A stretch of 64,000 nt of DNA, taken from assembly GCF_000688295.1 (NCBI RefSeq), contig NZ_JHZF01000013.1, forward strand, positions 496,001 to 560,000, given 5' to 3'. Shown here in pieces: positions 18,822-27,368 of this stretch. Numbering within the stretch: the stretch's first letter is position 1; the number at the start of each line of letters is the position of its first letter. Below the pieces are notes generated by a model. The model saw nothing but the letters and a program-made list of their open reading frames with translations, did not search any database and was not told where the DNA came from. The stretch is from Pseudooceanicola nanhaiensis DSM 18065. GTDB lineage: Bacteria; Pseudomonadota; Alphaproteobacteria; Rhodobacterales; Rhodobacteraceae. The position numbers and the translations under genes are program-made.

Positions 18822-20045
18822 ATGGACAGCTACCTGATCGAACGCCTAGGCCACATGGGTGACGGGATCGCCCGCGGCCCCGTCTTCGCGCCGCTCACCC
18901 TGCCGGGCGAGACGGTGACCGGACGGCTCGATGGCGACCGTCTGCACGAGGTGAAGATCGTCACCCCCGCGCTCGAACGTGTCGCGGCGCCCTGCCGGCA
19001 TTTCCGGACCTGCGGCGGCTGCGCCCTCCAGCACGCGGCGCCCGAATTCATCGCGGGCTGGAAGGCCGGGGTGGTCCGGCAGGCGCTGGCCGCGCAGGGG
19101 ATCGAGGGCGAGATCGCGGCGGTGCACACCTCGCCCGAACGGTCGCGGCGTCGGGCCACGCTCTCGGCGCGGCGCACGAAGAAGGGGGCGCTCGCCGGGT
19201 TTCACGCGCGCGGGTCCGACGTGGTGGTGGAGATCCCCGATTGCCACCTGCTCGCCCCCGGGCTGATGGCGGCGCTGCCGGTGGCCGAGGCGCTCGCGGT
19301 GGCGGGCGGCAGCCGGAAGGGCGAGATCTCGGTCCAGGCGACGCTGTCGCCGGGCGGGCTCGACATCGCGGTCACGGGCGGCAAGCCGATGGACGGGCCG
19401 CTGCAGGTGGAGCTTGCGCAGCTGGCCGAGGGGCTGGGGCTGGCCCGGCTGGCATGGGACGGCGAGGTCGTGGCGATGCGCCACGCGCCCGAGCAGGTCT
19501 TCGGGCGGGCGAAGGTGACGCCGCCCCCGGGCGCCTTCCTGCAGGCGACGGCGCATGGCGAGGCGCGGCTGCTGGCCGAGGTTTCGACCCTGACGCAGGG
19601 AAAATCGCGGGTGGTCGACCTGTTCGCGGGCTGCGGGACCTTCACCCTGCCGCTGGCCGAAGACGCCGAGGTGCATGCGGTCGAGGGCGAGGCCGAGATG
19701 CTGCGCGCGCTCGACCGCGGGTGGCGCAATGCGCCCGGGTTGAAGCGGGTGAGCACCGAGGCGCGCGATCTTTTCCGCCGCCCGCTGCTGGCCGAGGAGC
19801 TGTCGCGCTACGACGCCGCGGTGATCGACCCGCCGCGCGCCGGCGCCGCCAGCCAGATCGCCGAGCTGGCGCGGTCGGGCGTTCCGGTCATCGCCCATGT
19901 GTCCTGCAACCCGGTGACCTTCGCGCGGGACGCGGCGGTCCTGATCGGCGCGGGCTATGCCATGGGGCCGGTGACCGTGGTGGACCAGTTCCGCTGGTCG
20001 CCCCACGTGGAGCTGGTGGCGGGATTTTCACTCACTTCCGCGTGA
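18822..20045 (+). CDS. 23S rRNA m5U methyltransferase-like (TrmA/RumA family)
   Basis: A 407-residue class I SAM methyltransferase that makes 5-methyluridine in RNA. Seen: an iron-sulfur cluster motif CRHFRTCGGC near 57-66 with a further Cys downstream, the SAM loop DLFAGCGTFTLPL near 266, and the catalytic-Cys segment VSCNPVTFARD near 361. The TRAM domain at the N-terminus is present in reduced form (LIERLGHMGDGIARGP...LPGETV). Whether it is RlmC-, RlmD- or TrmA-like is unclear; the cluster cysteines favour RlmD-type rRNA enzymes. Confidence 0.88.
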   Translation: MDSYLIERLGHMGDGIARGPVFAPLTLPGETVTGRLDGDRLHEVKIVTPALERVAAPCRHFRTCGGCALQHAAPEFIAGWKAGVVRQALAAQGIEGEIAAVHTSPERSRRRATLSARRTKKGALAGFHARGSDVVVEIPDCHLLAPGLMAALPVAEALAVAGGSRKGEISVQATLSPGGLDIAVTGGKPMDGPLQVELAQLAEGLGLARLAWDGEVVAMRHAPEQVFGRAKVTPPPGAFLQATAHGEARLLAEVSTLTQGKSRVVDLFAGCGTFTLPLAEDAEVHAVEGEAEMLRALDRGWRNAPGLKRVSTEARDLFRRPLLAEELSRYDAAVIDPPRAGAASQIAELARSGVPVIAHVSCNPVTFARDAAVLIGAGYAMGPVTVVDQFRWSPHVELVAGFSLTSA

Positions 20046-20132
20046 GGCGGGATTACCCCCTTCGCAAATCATCACGGACCCGTTATTTTCTTGGGTTAAA
20101 GGGACCAAGATCTCAAAAGGGCAGTGGCAGAT

Positions 20133-20624
20133 ATGCGGATCATCAGGATCGTTCTCATCCTAGCCATCGCGCTCGGCGCGACGGCATGTTCGAAATTCAA
20201 GACCTACAACGGGCCGGAAGTGACCCGCGTGCTGGTCTACAAGCAGCAGCGGAAGATGTACCTGCTGCATCACAACCAGGTGCTGGAAACCTACGATTTC
20301 GGGCTGGGCTTCAGCCCGGTCGGGCACAAGCAGTTCCGCAATGACGGCAAGACGCCCGAGGGCGAATACGTCATCGACCGGCGCAACCCGAATTCGGAAT
20401 TCCACCTCTCCATCGGGATCAACTATCCCAACCGCAACGACCGGGAGTTCGCCTCCTCCCAGGGCAAGAGCCCCGGCGGCGACATCTTCATCCACGGGCG
20501 GCCCTACAAGTATCGCAAGGGCGGGCGCGACTGGACGGCGGGCTGCATCGCGGTGACGAACAAGGAGATGGAGCAGATCTATGCCATGGTCCGGGACGGC
20601 ACGCCGATCTCGATCTACCCCTGA
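20133..20624 (+). CDS. L,D-transpeptidase (YkuD domain), probable lipoprotein
   Basis: A 163-residue exported YkuD-domain protein that cross-links peptidoglycan stem peptides or attaches proteins to them. The N-terminus MRIIRIVLILAIALGATAC looks like a lipoprotein signal with Cys19 as the anchor (weak lipobox). The catalytic region is IHGRPY followed by the active-site Cys in GCIAVTN (Cys about 137). Spacing from AAAGGG to ATG 20133 is better than for GTG 20124. A GC-rich hairpin pair (20661-20725) follows, toward a converging gene. Confidence 0.85.
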   Translation: MRIIRIVLILAIALGATACSKFKTYNGPEVTRVLVYKQQRKMYLLHHNQVLETYDFGLGFSPVGHKQFRNDGKTPEGEYVIDRRNPNSEFHLSIGINYPNRNDREFASSQGKSPGGDIFIHGRPYKYRKGGRDWTAGCIAVTNKEMEQIYAMVRDGTPISIYP

Positions 20625-20660
20625 AGGGGGCGGGGCGACCCGCGCGGAGAGGACAGAAGA

Positions 20661-20725
20661 GGCCGGGCATGCGCCCGGCCCTTGTCGTCTGGCGGTCGGC
20701 TCCGGGGCCGGGCGGACGCCCGGCC
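20661..20725. terminator. Pair of GC-rich hairpins between converging genes
   Basis: GGCCGGGC-ATGC-GCCCGGCC (20661-20680) is followed by CTTGTCGTCT. A second GGCCGGGC-GGAC-GCCCGGCC (20706-20725) reaches the last base of the leftward gene. They are probable intrinsic-like terminators for the L,D-transpeptidase and the leftward gene, although the T-runs are poor. A near copy of the same palindrome lies at about 8952-8970. Confidence 0.5.
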
Positions 20726-21087
20726 TACCGCTTCAGCTTCACCTTGTAGGGTTCGGATGTGCCGCCGTCGTTCGAGCAATGGGCGACGATATAGACCTTG
20801 CGGGTGCCGTCGGGCACGGTCACGGAATGCAGGCTGCGGGTGAAGGGCTGCTCGGCCACGTGGGGATGGTGGAGCTTGCGGTAGGCGAGCCGGTTGCCCG
20901 CCTCGTCCAGCACCTCCCAGCCGGTGACGTAATGGTCCCAGCCGGTGTCCTCGTGCTCGATCGTCACCGAGATTTTCCAGCCCATGCCCGAATCGCGGAC
21001 CTTCACATCGAGGATGCGGGGCGGGTCGGCCTGCACGGCGGCGGCGGTCGTGGACAGGGCGAGCGAGAGGAGCAATGCGCGGATCAT
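20725..21087 (-). CDS. Secreted protein of unknown function
   Basis: A 120-residue exported protein not recognised as any named family. A signal peptide is clear (MIRALLLSLALSTTAAAVQA-D). The mature chain is beta-rich with ILDVKVRDSGMGWKISVTIE, a Trp/His-rich centre (TGWDHYVTGWEV, KLHHPHVAEQP) and a single Cys near the end (HCSNDGGTSEPYKVKL). The pattern suggests a small immunoglobulin-like or FixH-type periplasmic domain. It faces the L,D-transpeptidase and lies downstream of the DUF599 gene on the same strand (36 bp gap), so they may be co-transcribed. Confidence 0.6.
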   Translation of the reverse strand: MIRALLLSLALSTTAAAVQADPPRILDVKVRDSGMGWKISVTIEHEDTGWDHYVTGWEVLDEAGNRLAYRKLHHPHVAEQPFTRSLHSVTVPDGTRKVYIVAHCSNDGGTSEPYKVKLKR

Positions 21088-21123
21088 GGCAAATCTATAG
21101 GCACCTGACCCGCGCCGCGCATG

Positions 21124-21840
21124 TCACGATGGCGTGTCGGCATCGCGAGCGTTGCGCCGCATCAACACCTTTCGCGACTGTGAGGCGAACTCGCGGCGCC
21201 AGAGCACGCCAAAGGTGAGCAGGGCGGCGAAGAGAAGTGCGCCGCCCCCCAGAAGCCAGGCCGAGGCGGCGAGCGCGAAATAGACCGAGCGCAGGCCGCG
21301 GTTGAAGCTGCGCGCGGCGAAGATGTTGATCTCGGCCGCCTGCGCCGCGGTGTCATAGGCGGCGTCGTGATCGGGTTCGTTCGGGGTCGCGGCCATCAGC
21401 ACGGCGCAATAGCCGAAGAGCCGGTGCGACCAGACGAACTTCAGGAAGGCGTTGGCGAGGAAGGCGACGATCACCAGCACCTTGATCTCCCAGACGATGG
21501 CGGGGTCGCTTTCGAGGGTGAGCTGGTTGGCAAGCCCGGTCAGCCGGTCGGAATTGCCGATCATCGCGAAGGCGCCGCCGATGGCGATCATCGTGGCCGA
21601 GGCGAAGAACGAGGTTCCCTGCCGGAGCGTCGAGAGAGTCTGCGCGTCGAAGATCCGCGGCTGGCGGGTGACCATCTGCACCATCCAGTCGCGCCGGTAC
21701 TGGCCCATCAGGCGCGAGACCGACGGGTGCCGGCCCGGGTGTTCGATCCGCCAGCCGATCACCAGCCATGCCGTGACGAGCAGCGAGACCGCGGCATAGT
21801 CGAGCGGGGTGAAGAGGGCGAGGCGGTCGAACCAGTCCAT
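21124..21840 (-). CDS. DUF599 family membrane protein
   Basis: A 238-residue inner-membrane protein of the DUF599 family, whose function is unknown. About four to five hydrophobic helices are visible (AAVSLLVTAWLVIGW near residue 17, ASATMIAIGGAFAMIG near 78, VLVIVAFLANAFLKFVW near 115, and AWLLGGGALLFAALLTFGVL near 199). Conserved basic loops include RRDWMVQMVTRQPR and FAARSFNRGLRSVYFALA. I start at MDWFDRLALF; the longer frame reads into the glcD leader on the other strand. Confidence 0.82.
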   Translation of the reverse strand: MDWFDRLALFTPLDYAAVSLLVTAWLVIGWRIEHPGRHPSVSRLMGQYRRDWMVQMVTRQPRIFDAQTLSTLRQGTSFFASATMIAIGGAFAMIGNSDRLTGLANQLTLESDPAIVWEIKVLVIVAFLANAFLKFVWSHRLFGYCAVLMAATPNEPDHDAAYDTAAQAAEINIFAARSFNRGLRSVYFALAASAWLLGGGALLFAALLTFGVLWRREFASQSRKVLMRRNARDADTPS

Positions 21841-21946
21841 CCGCCCATCTAACCGCGCCGGGCGGCGCTTGTCAGCCGCGCGCGTGGGGGGTAGCCTCAC
21901 CGCAGTTTCCGGGCGTTGCAGAAACGCCGGAAAAGGGAGGCCCGCC

Positions 21947-23395
21947 ATGCAGATGCCAGCACCCGACCCGCATGTCCTGGCGCGGAAGCCCGAGCTTGTC
22001 GCGCGGCTGCGCGCGGTGCTGCCGCGCGATGCGGTGATCGACGACCCGGCGGAAACCCGCGCCTACGAGTGCGACGCGCTCACCGCCTACCGCTGCCCGC
22101 CGCTCTGCGCGGTGCTGCCCGCCTCGACCGCGGAGGTCGCGGCGGTGCTGGAGATCTGCCACGCGATGGACGTGCCGGTGGTGCCGCGCGGCTCGGGCAC
22201 CTCGCTGGCCGGCGGGGCGCTGCCGACCGGGGATTGCGTGATCCTGGGCGTGGCACGGATGAACGCGGTGCTCGAGACCGATTACGACAACCGCTTCATC
22301 CGGGTGCAGACCGGGCGGACGAACCTGAGCGTCACGGGCGCGGTGGAGGCGGAGGGGTTCTTCTACGCGCCCGATCCGTCGTCGCAGCTCGCCTGTGCGA
22401 TCGCCGGGAACATCGCGATGAACTCGGGCGGCGCGCATTGCCTGAAATACGGGGTGACGACAAACAACCTCATGGGCGTGACCATGGTCACGATGGCGGG
22501 CGAGGTGCTCGAGATCGGCGGCCCCTGGATGGATCCGGGCGGGCTCGACCTGCTGGGGGTGATCTGCGGGTCCGAGGGGCAGCTCGGCGTCGTGACGGAG
22601 GCCGTGCTGCGCATCCTGCCGAAGCCCGAGGGGGCAAGGCCGGTGCTGATGGGGTTCGCCTCTAACGAGGTGGCGGGCGCCTGCGTGCGCGACATCATCG
22701 AGGCCGGCGTCCTGCCGGTCGCCATCGAGTTCATGGACCGGCCCTGCATCCGCGCGACGGAGGCCTTCGCGGGCGCGGGCTATCCGGATTGCGAGGCGCT
22801 GCTGATCGTGGAGGTCGAGGGCTCCGACGACGAGATCGCCGAACAGCTGGAGGTGATCCTTGCGATCGCGCGGCGGCACGATCCGGTGGCGCTGCGCGAA
22901 AGCCGGAGCGCCGACGAGAGCGCGCGGATCTGGCTGGGCCGGAAATCGGCCTTCGGGGCCATGGGGCAGATCAACGATTACATGTGCCTCGACGGGACGA
23001 TCCCGGTCTCCGCGCTGCCGGAGGTGCTGCACCGGATCGGGGAGATGTCGAAGCACTACGGGCTGGAGGTGGCCAACGTCTTCCACGCGGGGGACGGCAA
23101 CATGCATCCGCTGATCCTGTTCGACGCGAACAGGCCCGGAGACCTGGAGACCTGCGAGGCCATGGGGGCGGAGATCCTGAAGCTCTGCGTCGAGGTCGGC
23201 GGCTGTCTGACCGGCGAGCACGGGGTGGGGATCGAGAAGCGGGACCTGATGAATGTGCAATATGATCCGGTGGACCTGGAGGCGCAGATGGCGGTGAAGG
23301 ACGTCTTCGACCCGAAGTGGCTTCTGAACCCGGCGAAGGTGTTTCCGCTGGGCGCCAGTGCCGGGCGGCGGGAAGGTTCGAGGGCGGCGCAATAG
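21947..23395 (+). CDS. glcD: Glycolate oxidase subunit GlcD (FAD-linked)
   Basis: The FAD-binding catalytic subunit of the membrane-associated glycolate dehydrogenase GlcDEF, which oxidises glycolate to glyoxylate. The 482-residue protein has the FAD-binding PP-loop VPVVPRGSGTSLAGGALPT near 75-95 and a C-terminal Fe-S/FAD oxidase domain with NVFHAGDGNMHPLILF and CLTGEHGVGIEKR. The ATG is preceded by AAAAGGGAGG. It is the first gene of glcD-glcE-orf-glcF; the stop codon runs into repeat copy B, whose tail provides the ribosome-binding site of glcE. Confidence 0.94.
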   Translation: MQMPAPDPHVLARKPELVARLRAVLPRDAVIDDPAETRAYECDALTAYRCPPLCAVLPASTAEVAAVLEICHAMDVPVVPRGSGTSLAGGALPTGDCVILGVARMNAVLETDYDNRFIRVQTGRTNLSVTGAVEAEGFFYAPDPSSQLACAIAGNIAMNSGGAHCLKYGVTTNNLMGVTMVTMAGEVLEIGGPWMDPGGLDLLGVICGSEGQLGVVTEAVLRILPKPEGARPVLMGFASNEVAGACVRDIIEAGVLPVAIEFMDRPCIRATEAFAGAGYPDCEALLIVEVEGSDDEIAEQLEVILAIARRHDPVALRESRSADESARIWLGRKSAFGAMGQINDYMCLDGTIPVSALPEVLHRIGEMSKHYGLEVANVFHAGDGNMHPLILFDANRPGDLETCEAMGAEILKLCVEVGGCLTGEHGVGIEKRDLMNVQYDPVDLEAQMAVKDVFDPKWLLNPAKVFPLGASAGRREGSRAAQ

Positions 23396-23457
23396 GGGGC
23401 TCTGCCCCCGCCGCGCCTGCGGCGCGACTCCCCCGGGATACATGGACCAGAGGAAAG
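23396..23457 (+). repeat. 3'-UTR hairpin/tail repeat, copy B
   Basis: Starts at the glcD stop codon: GGGGGC-TCT-GCCCCC hairpin (stem including the last base of TAG), a GCGCC/GGCGC second hairpin, and a CTCCCCCGGGATA tail ending AGAGGAAAG next to the glcE ATG. The element sits inside an operon, so it cannot be a full terminator; it may set the glcD:glcE ratio. Confidence 0.8.
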
Positions 23458-24618
23458 ATGGGACCTGCGAACGAGACCGAACTGGCGGAGCTGATCCGCG
23501 GGGCGAACGGTCCGCTGGACCTGCGGGGCGGCGGAACGCGGGTGGCCTGGCGGCCCGTGCGCGGGGAGGTCGTTTCCACGGCGGGGCTGTCGGGGGTGCA
23601 CCTTTATGAACCGGGCGCGCTGACGCTGGTCGTGGGCGCGGGGACGCCGGTCGCCGAGGTCGAGCGCGTGCTGGCCGAAAAGGGCCAGCGGCTGGCGTTC
23701 GAGCCGATGGATGCGCGCAAGTTGATGGGCACGGACGGCGTGCCGACCATCGGCGGGTTGATCGCGGCCAATGTCTCGGGGCCCCGGCGGGTGCAGGCGG
23801 GCGCGGCGCGCGATGTCCTGCTGGGGGTGCGGTTCGTGGACGGTGCCGGGCAGGTGGTGAAGAACGGCGGACGGGTGATGAAGAACGTGACGGGCTATGA
23901 CCTCGTGAAGCTGATGGCGGGGTCCTTCGGGACGCTGGGTGTCCTGACCGAGGTCGCGCTGAAGGTGATGGCGGTGCCGCAGGCCGAGGCCACGCTGGTC
24001 GCCCGCGGGCTTGGCACGGCGGAGGCGCTGACGACCCTGCGCGCCGCCCTGGCCACCCCTTTCGACGTGAGCGGCGCGGCGCATGCGGGTTTCGGCGGTG
24101 GCGAGACGCTGCTGCGGGTCGAGGGGATGGCGGGCTCGGTCGCCTACCGGGCGGAGCGGCTGCGGGCGGGGCTCTGCGCCGGCTGGGATCTGGTCGAGGG
24201 TGCGGAGAGCGCGGCGCTCTGGCGGGCGGTGCGCGACGTCGCGGCCCTGGCCGGCAGCGGCGAGGCGGTCTGGCGGATCTCGACCGTGCCGGGCCGGGCG
24301 GCGGGCCTGACCGCGGCGCTGGCGGCCGGGGGGCTGGGCCATCGGGCGCTCTACGATTGGGGCGGCGGGCTGATCTGGCTGGGCGTCCCGGCGGAGGGCG
24401 ACGGCGGCGCGGCGGCGATCCGGGCGGCGGTGCAGGCGGCCGGAGGGCATGCGACGCTGGTCCGGGCGCCAGAGGCGATCCATGACCGGGTGCCGATGTT
24501 CCAGCCGCAGGCGGCGGGGATCGAACGGCTGGCGGCGGGGCTTCGCGCGCGGTTCGATCCGAAGGGGATCCTCAACCCGGGCCTCATGGGCGGCCGGACC
24601 CGGGAGGTGGCCGCGTGA
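23458..24618 (+). CDS. glcE: Glycolate oxidase subunit GlcE (FAD-binding)
   Basis: The second flavin-binding subunit of glycolate oxidase. It is 386 residues. The FAD-binding domain begins with RGGGTRVAW near 25, then LVVGAGTPVAEVERVLAEKG and TIGGLIAANVSGPRR near 97-113; the glycine-rich segment KNVTGYDLVKLMAGSFGTLG is characteristic of this family. It lacks the C-terminal Fe-S region of GlcD, as expected. The start falls within the tail of repeat copy B. Its stop overlaps the GTG of the following membrane-protein gene (GTGA). Confidence 0.92.
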   Translation: MGPANETELAELIRGANGPLDLRGGGTRVAWRPVRGEVVSTAGLSGVHLYEPGALTLVVGAGTPVAEVERVLAEKGQRLAFEPMDARKLMGTDGVPTIGGLIAANVSGPRRVQAGAARDVLLGVRFVDGAGQVVKNGGRVMKNVTGYDLVKLMAGSFGTLGVLTEVALKVMAVPQAEATLVARGLGTAEALTTLRAALATPFDVSGAAHAGFGGGETLLRVEGMAGSVAYRAERLRAGLCAGWDLVEGAESAALWRAVRDVAALAGSGEAVWRISTVPGRAAGLTAALAAGGLGHRALYDWGGGLIWLGVPAEGDGGAAAIRAAVQAAGGHATLVRAPEAIHDRVPMFQPQAAGIERLAAGLRARFDPKGILNPGLMGGRTREVAA

Positions 24619-24968
24619 TCGGGCTCTTCGTCGCCGGGGCCTCGGTGCTCGGGCTCGCCGTCTTTGCCGCGCTGGTGCGGAACGAGCCGGAGCCGGCATT
24701 CTTCCGGGTGATCGGCGTGCTGGTCGTGCTCCTGGGGATCGCGGGGCTCGCCATCCTGCGGCTGCTGCCCAACGAGGCGGAGGGCGCGGCCGGGCGGCTG
24801 GTGTTTTCGCTGGGGCTTCTGTGGCTCGCATGGATCGGCGTGCTGGCCTTCGTGGCGCAGGCGCTGCGGTTGCGATTCCCGCAATCGGCGGATTGGCTGC
24901 TCCTGTCGGCCGGGCTGGCGACGCTGGCCCCGGTGACCGGCATGGTCGTGGCGCTCTGGACGGTGTGA
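24615..24968 (+). CDS. Small four-helix membrane protein in the glc operon
   Basis: 117 residues with four hydrophobic helices (roughly 2-19, 30-48, 65-84 and 93-115) and no recognised domain. The GTG overlaps the glcE stop by four bases, and glcF begins 6 bp after its stop. It is therefore translated with the glycolate oxidase subunits. A membrane anchor or quinone-coupling role for GlcDEF is a reasonable guess from position; the sequence itself shows no haem or quinone ligands. Confidence 0.75.
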   Translation: MIGLFVAGASVLGLAVFAALVRNEPEPAFFRVIGVLVVLLGIAGLAILRLLPNEAEGAAGRLVFSLGLLWLAWIGVLAFVAQALRLRFPQSADWLLLSAGLATLAPVTGMVVALWTV

Positions 24969-24974
24969 GGGACG

Positions 24975-26264
24975 ATGCAGACGAATTTCACCGAGGCCCA
25001 GTTGCAGGACCCCGACACCGCAAGGGCAAACCAGATCCTGCGGGCCTGCGTGCACTGCGGCTTCTGCACCGCGACCTGCCCGACCTACCAGGTGCTGGGG
25101 GACGAGCTGGATTCCCCCCGGGGCCGCATCTATCTGATGAAGGACATGCTCGAGAACGAGCGGGTGCCGGACGCGAAGACCGTCCAGCATATCGACCGCT
25201 GTCTCTCGTGCCTGGCCTGCATGACCACCTGTCCCTCGGGGGTGCATTACATGCACCTCGTGGACCATGCGCGGGCCTATATCGAAGCGCATTACCGGCG
25301 GCCGTGGCATGACCGGGCGCTGCGATCGGTCCTCGCCCGGGTGCTGCCGCATCCCATGCGGTTCCGTCTGGCGCTGGCCGGCGCGAAGCTGGCACGGCCG
25401 TTCCGGCGGCTGATCCCCGACGCACGGCTGCGTGCGATGCTGGAGATGGCGCCCAGGCGGATACCGCCGGTGTCGCGCAATGACGATCCGCAGGTCTTCC
25501 CGGCAGAGGGCGGCGCGCCCCGGATGCGGGTCGCCCTGATGACCGGCTGCGCGCAGCGGGCGCTGAACACCGACATCAACGATGCCACGATCCGGCTGCT
25601 GACCCGGCTGGGCTGCGAGGTCGTCGTGGCCGAGGGGCAGGGCTGCTGCGGCGCGCTCACCCACCACATGGGGCGCGAGAGCCAGGCGCATGCGTCGGCC
25701 GCGCGCAACATCCGGGCCTGGATGGCCGAGGTGACGGGCGCGGGGCTCGACGCGGTGGTGATCAACACCTCGGGTTGCGGGACGACGGTGAAGGATTACG
25801 GCCACATGTTCCGGACCGGGCCGCTGGCGGAGGAGGCGGCGGCGATCTCGGCGCTTGCCTGCGACGTGACGGAACTGGTGGCGCGGCTCGAGCTGCCCGA
25901 GGGGGCGGCGAAAGGCCTGCGCGTGGGCTATCACGCCGCCTGTTCGCTGCAGCACGGGCAGAAGGTGCGGGACACGCCGAAGGTCCTGCTCCGCCGCGCG
26001 GGGTTCGAGGTGGTGGAGCCCGCGGACGCCCATCTCTGCTGCGGTTCGGCGGGCACGTACAACCTGCTCCAGCCCGGGATCTCGGGCCGGTTGAAGGACC
26101 GCAAGCTCAGAACGCTCGAGGCGGTGGCGCCGGACGTGATCGCGGCGGGCAACATCGGCTGCATGATGCAGATCGGCTCGGGCGCCGCGGTGCCGGTGGT
26201 GCATTCGGTCGAACTGCTGGACTGGGCGACCGGCGGGCCGCGGCCGCGGGCGCTTTCCGAATGA
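24975..26264 (+). CDS. glcF: Glycolate oxidase iron-sulfur subunit GlcF
   Basis: The 429-residue electron-transfer subunit of glycolate oxidase. Two 4Fe-4S clusters are encoded by CVHCGFCTATCP near 17-28 and CLSCLACMTTCP near 76-87. The C-terminal half has two CCG-type domains (GCCGALTHHMG near 223 and CCGSAGTYNLLQP near 356), typical of heterodisulfide-reductase-like proteins that pass electrons to quinones. It is the last gene of the operon. The GTG/ATG spacing to the preceding membrane protein is 6 bp. Confidence 0.94.
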   Translation: MQTNFTEAQLQDPDTARANQILRACVHCGFCTATCPTYQVLGDELDSPRGRIYLMKDMLENERVPDAKTVQHIDRCLSCLACMTTCPSGVHYMHLVDHARAYIEAHYRRPWHDRALRSVLARVLPHPMRFRLALAGAKLARPFRRLIPDARLRAMLEMAPRRIPPVSRNDDPQVFPAEGGAPRMRVALMTGCAQRALNTDINDATIRLLTRLGCEVVVAEGQGCCGALTHHMGRESQAHASAARNIRAWMAEVTGAGLDAVVINTSGCGTTVKDYGHMFRTGPLAEEAAAISALACDVTELVARLELPEGAAKGLRVGYHAACSLQHGQKVRDTPKVLLRRAGFEVVEPADAHLCCGSAGTYNLLQPGISGRLKDRKLRTLEAVAPDVIAAGNIGCMMQIGSGAAVPVVHSVELLDWATGGPRPRALSE

Positions 26265-26335
26265 GGTCCGCCGCCCGCCCAACTTTCGCCCGCTTGGCCG
26301 CCTAGCCTGCCGCGACCCCGACGAAAGGCCCGCCG

Positions 26336-27178
26336 ATGATCAGACCGCTTCTTCTTCTCGCCGCGCTGGTTCTGCCGGCCGCCGCCGGGGCACAGGGCCT
26401 GTCCGACGCGATGTCGACGCGCGGGGCGCTGACCCGGCTCGACACCGGCGACCAGGGCCGGGGCTGGGAGGCGGTCGGCCGGCTCGACATCGGCGGCAAG
26501 GGGTTCTGCACCGGGGCGCTGATCGCGGAGGACATCGTGCTGACCGCGGCGCATTGCCTGTACGACAAGCACAGGGGGACGCGGGTCGAGGTGTCCGAGG
26601 TGGAATTCCTCGCCGGGTTCCGGAACGGGCGCGCCTCGGCCTATCGCCGGGTGAAACGCGCGGTCGTGCCGCCGGATTACCGCTATGCGCCCGAGATCAC
26701 GACCGCCAAGGTGCGCCACGACCTCGCGCTGCTGGAGCTCGACATGCCGATCCGCAACACGACGGTGATCCCCTTCGACACCGACGCGCGGCCGGACAAG
26801 GGCGACCGGATCGGCGTCGTCTCCTATGCGCACGACCGGGCCGAGGCGCCGTCGCTGCAGGAGATCTGCGGCGTCATGGGGCGGCAGGAGGGCGTGCTGG
26901 TGATGTCCTGCGACGTCGATTTCGGATCCTCCGGCGCGCCGGTCTTCTCGTTCGAGGCCGGGGTTCCGCGGATCGTCTCGGTCGTCTCGGCCAAGGCCGA
27001 GGCGGACGGCGCGCGGGTCGCGCTCGGCACCCAGCTCGGCGAGACGCTCGACGGCCTGCGCGCGGCGCTCGACACCGGAGCGGGCTACGCCTATGGCGCG
27101 GCGCCGCTCTCGAACCGGATCGGCATCGGGGGCGGGCGCGACCAGTCCGGCGCGAAGTTCATCCGCGCGGGGGAATGA
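26336..27178 (+). CDS. Secreted trypsin-like serine protease
   Basis: A 280-residue S1-family endopeptidase. There is an N-terminal signal peptide (MIRPLLLLAALVLPAAAGAQ). The triad is visible: His in TAAHCLYD near 65, Asp in RHDLALLELD near 138, and Ser in DFGSSGAPVF near 202. The serine motif is GSSGAP in place of the usual GDSGGP, which is common among bacterial glutamyl/V8-like members and may alter specificity. The fold probably acts in the periplasm or outside the cell. No adjacent partner is evident. Confidence 0.86.
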   Translation: MIRPLLLLAALVLPAAAGAQGLSDAMSTRGALTRLDTGDQGRGWEAVGRLDIGGKGFCTGALIAEDIVLTAAHCLYDKHRGTRVEVSEVEFLAGFRNGRASAYRRVKRAVVPPDYRYAPEITTAKVRHDLALLELDMPIRNTTVIPFDTDARPDKGDRIGVVSYAHDRAEAPSLQEICGVMGRQEGVLVMSCDVDFGSSGAPVFSFEAGVPRIVSVVSAKAEADGARVALGTQLGETLDGLRAALDTGAGYAYGAAPLSNRIGIGGGRDQSGAKFIRAGE

Positions 27179-27240
27179 CACCGGGATAATGCCGCGCTTT
27201 CAAGTGCTTGCGCAGTCGATGAGGCCCTGCACGCAACCCC

Positions 27241-27269
27241 CTTGAAACACGGTTTTCGGCTTCCCACAT
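27241..27269 (+). promoter_or_regulatory. Sigma-32 (RpoH) type promoter of the hsp20 gene
   Basis: CTTGAAA at 27241-27247 and CCCACAT at 27263-27269 are separated by 15 bp, close to the heat-shock consensus CTTGAAA-N13/15-CCCATNT. It lies 100 bp upstream of a small heat-shock protein, which is the expected target. Confidence 0.7.
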
Positions 27270-27368
27270 CTTGGACACCGGATCGCCGAAACGGGGTCCG
27301 GTGATTCAGAGCTGCCTGTCCCGAAGGGAAGGCGCCAACATCGTTATCGCTCAAAGAGGATGACCCAG

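Noticed and set aside
27249-27368. ROSE-type RNA thermometer in the hsp20 leader
   Set aside because: No pairing between the Shine-Dalgarno AAAGAGGA and upstream leader bases of the type needed could be found.
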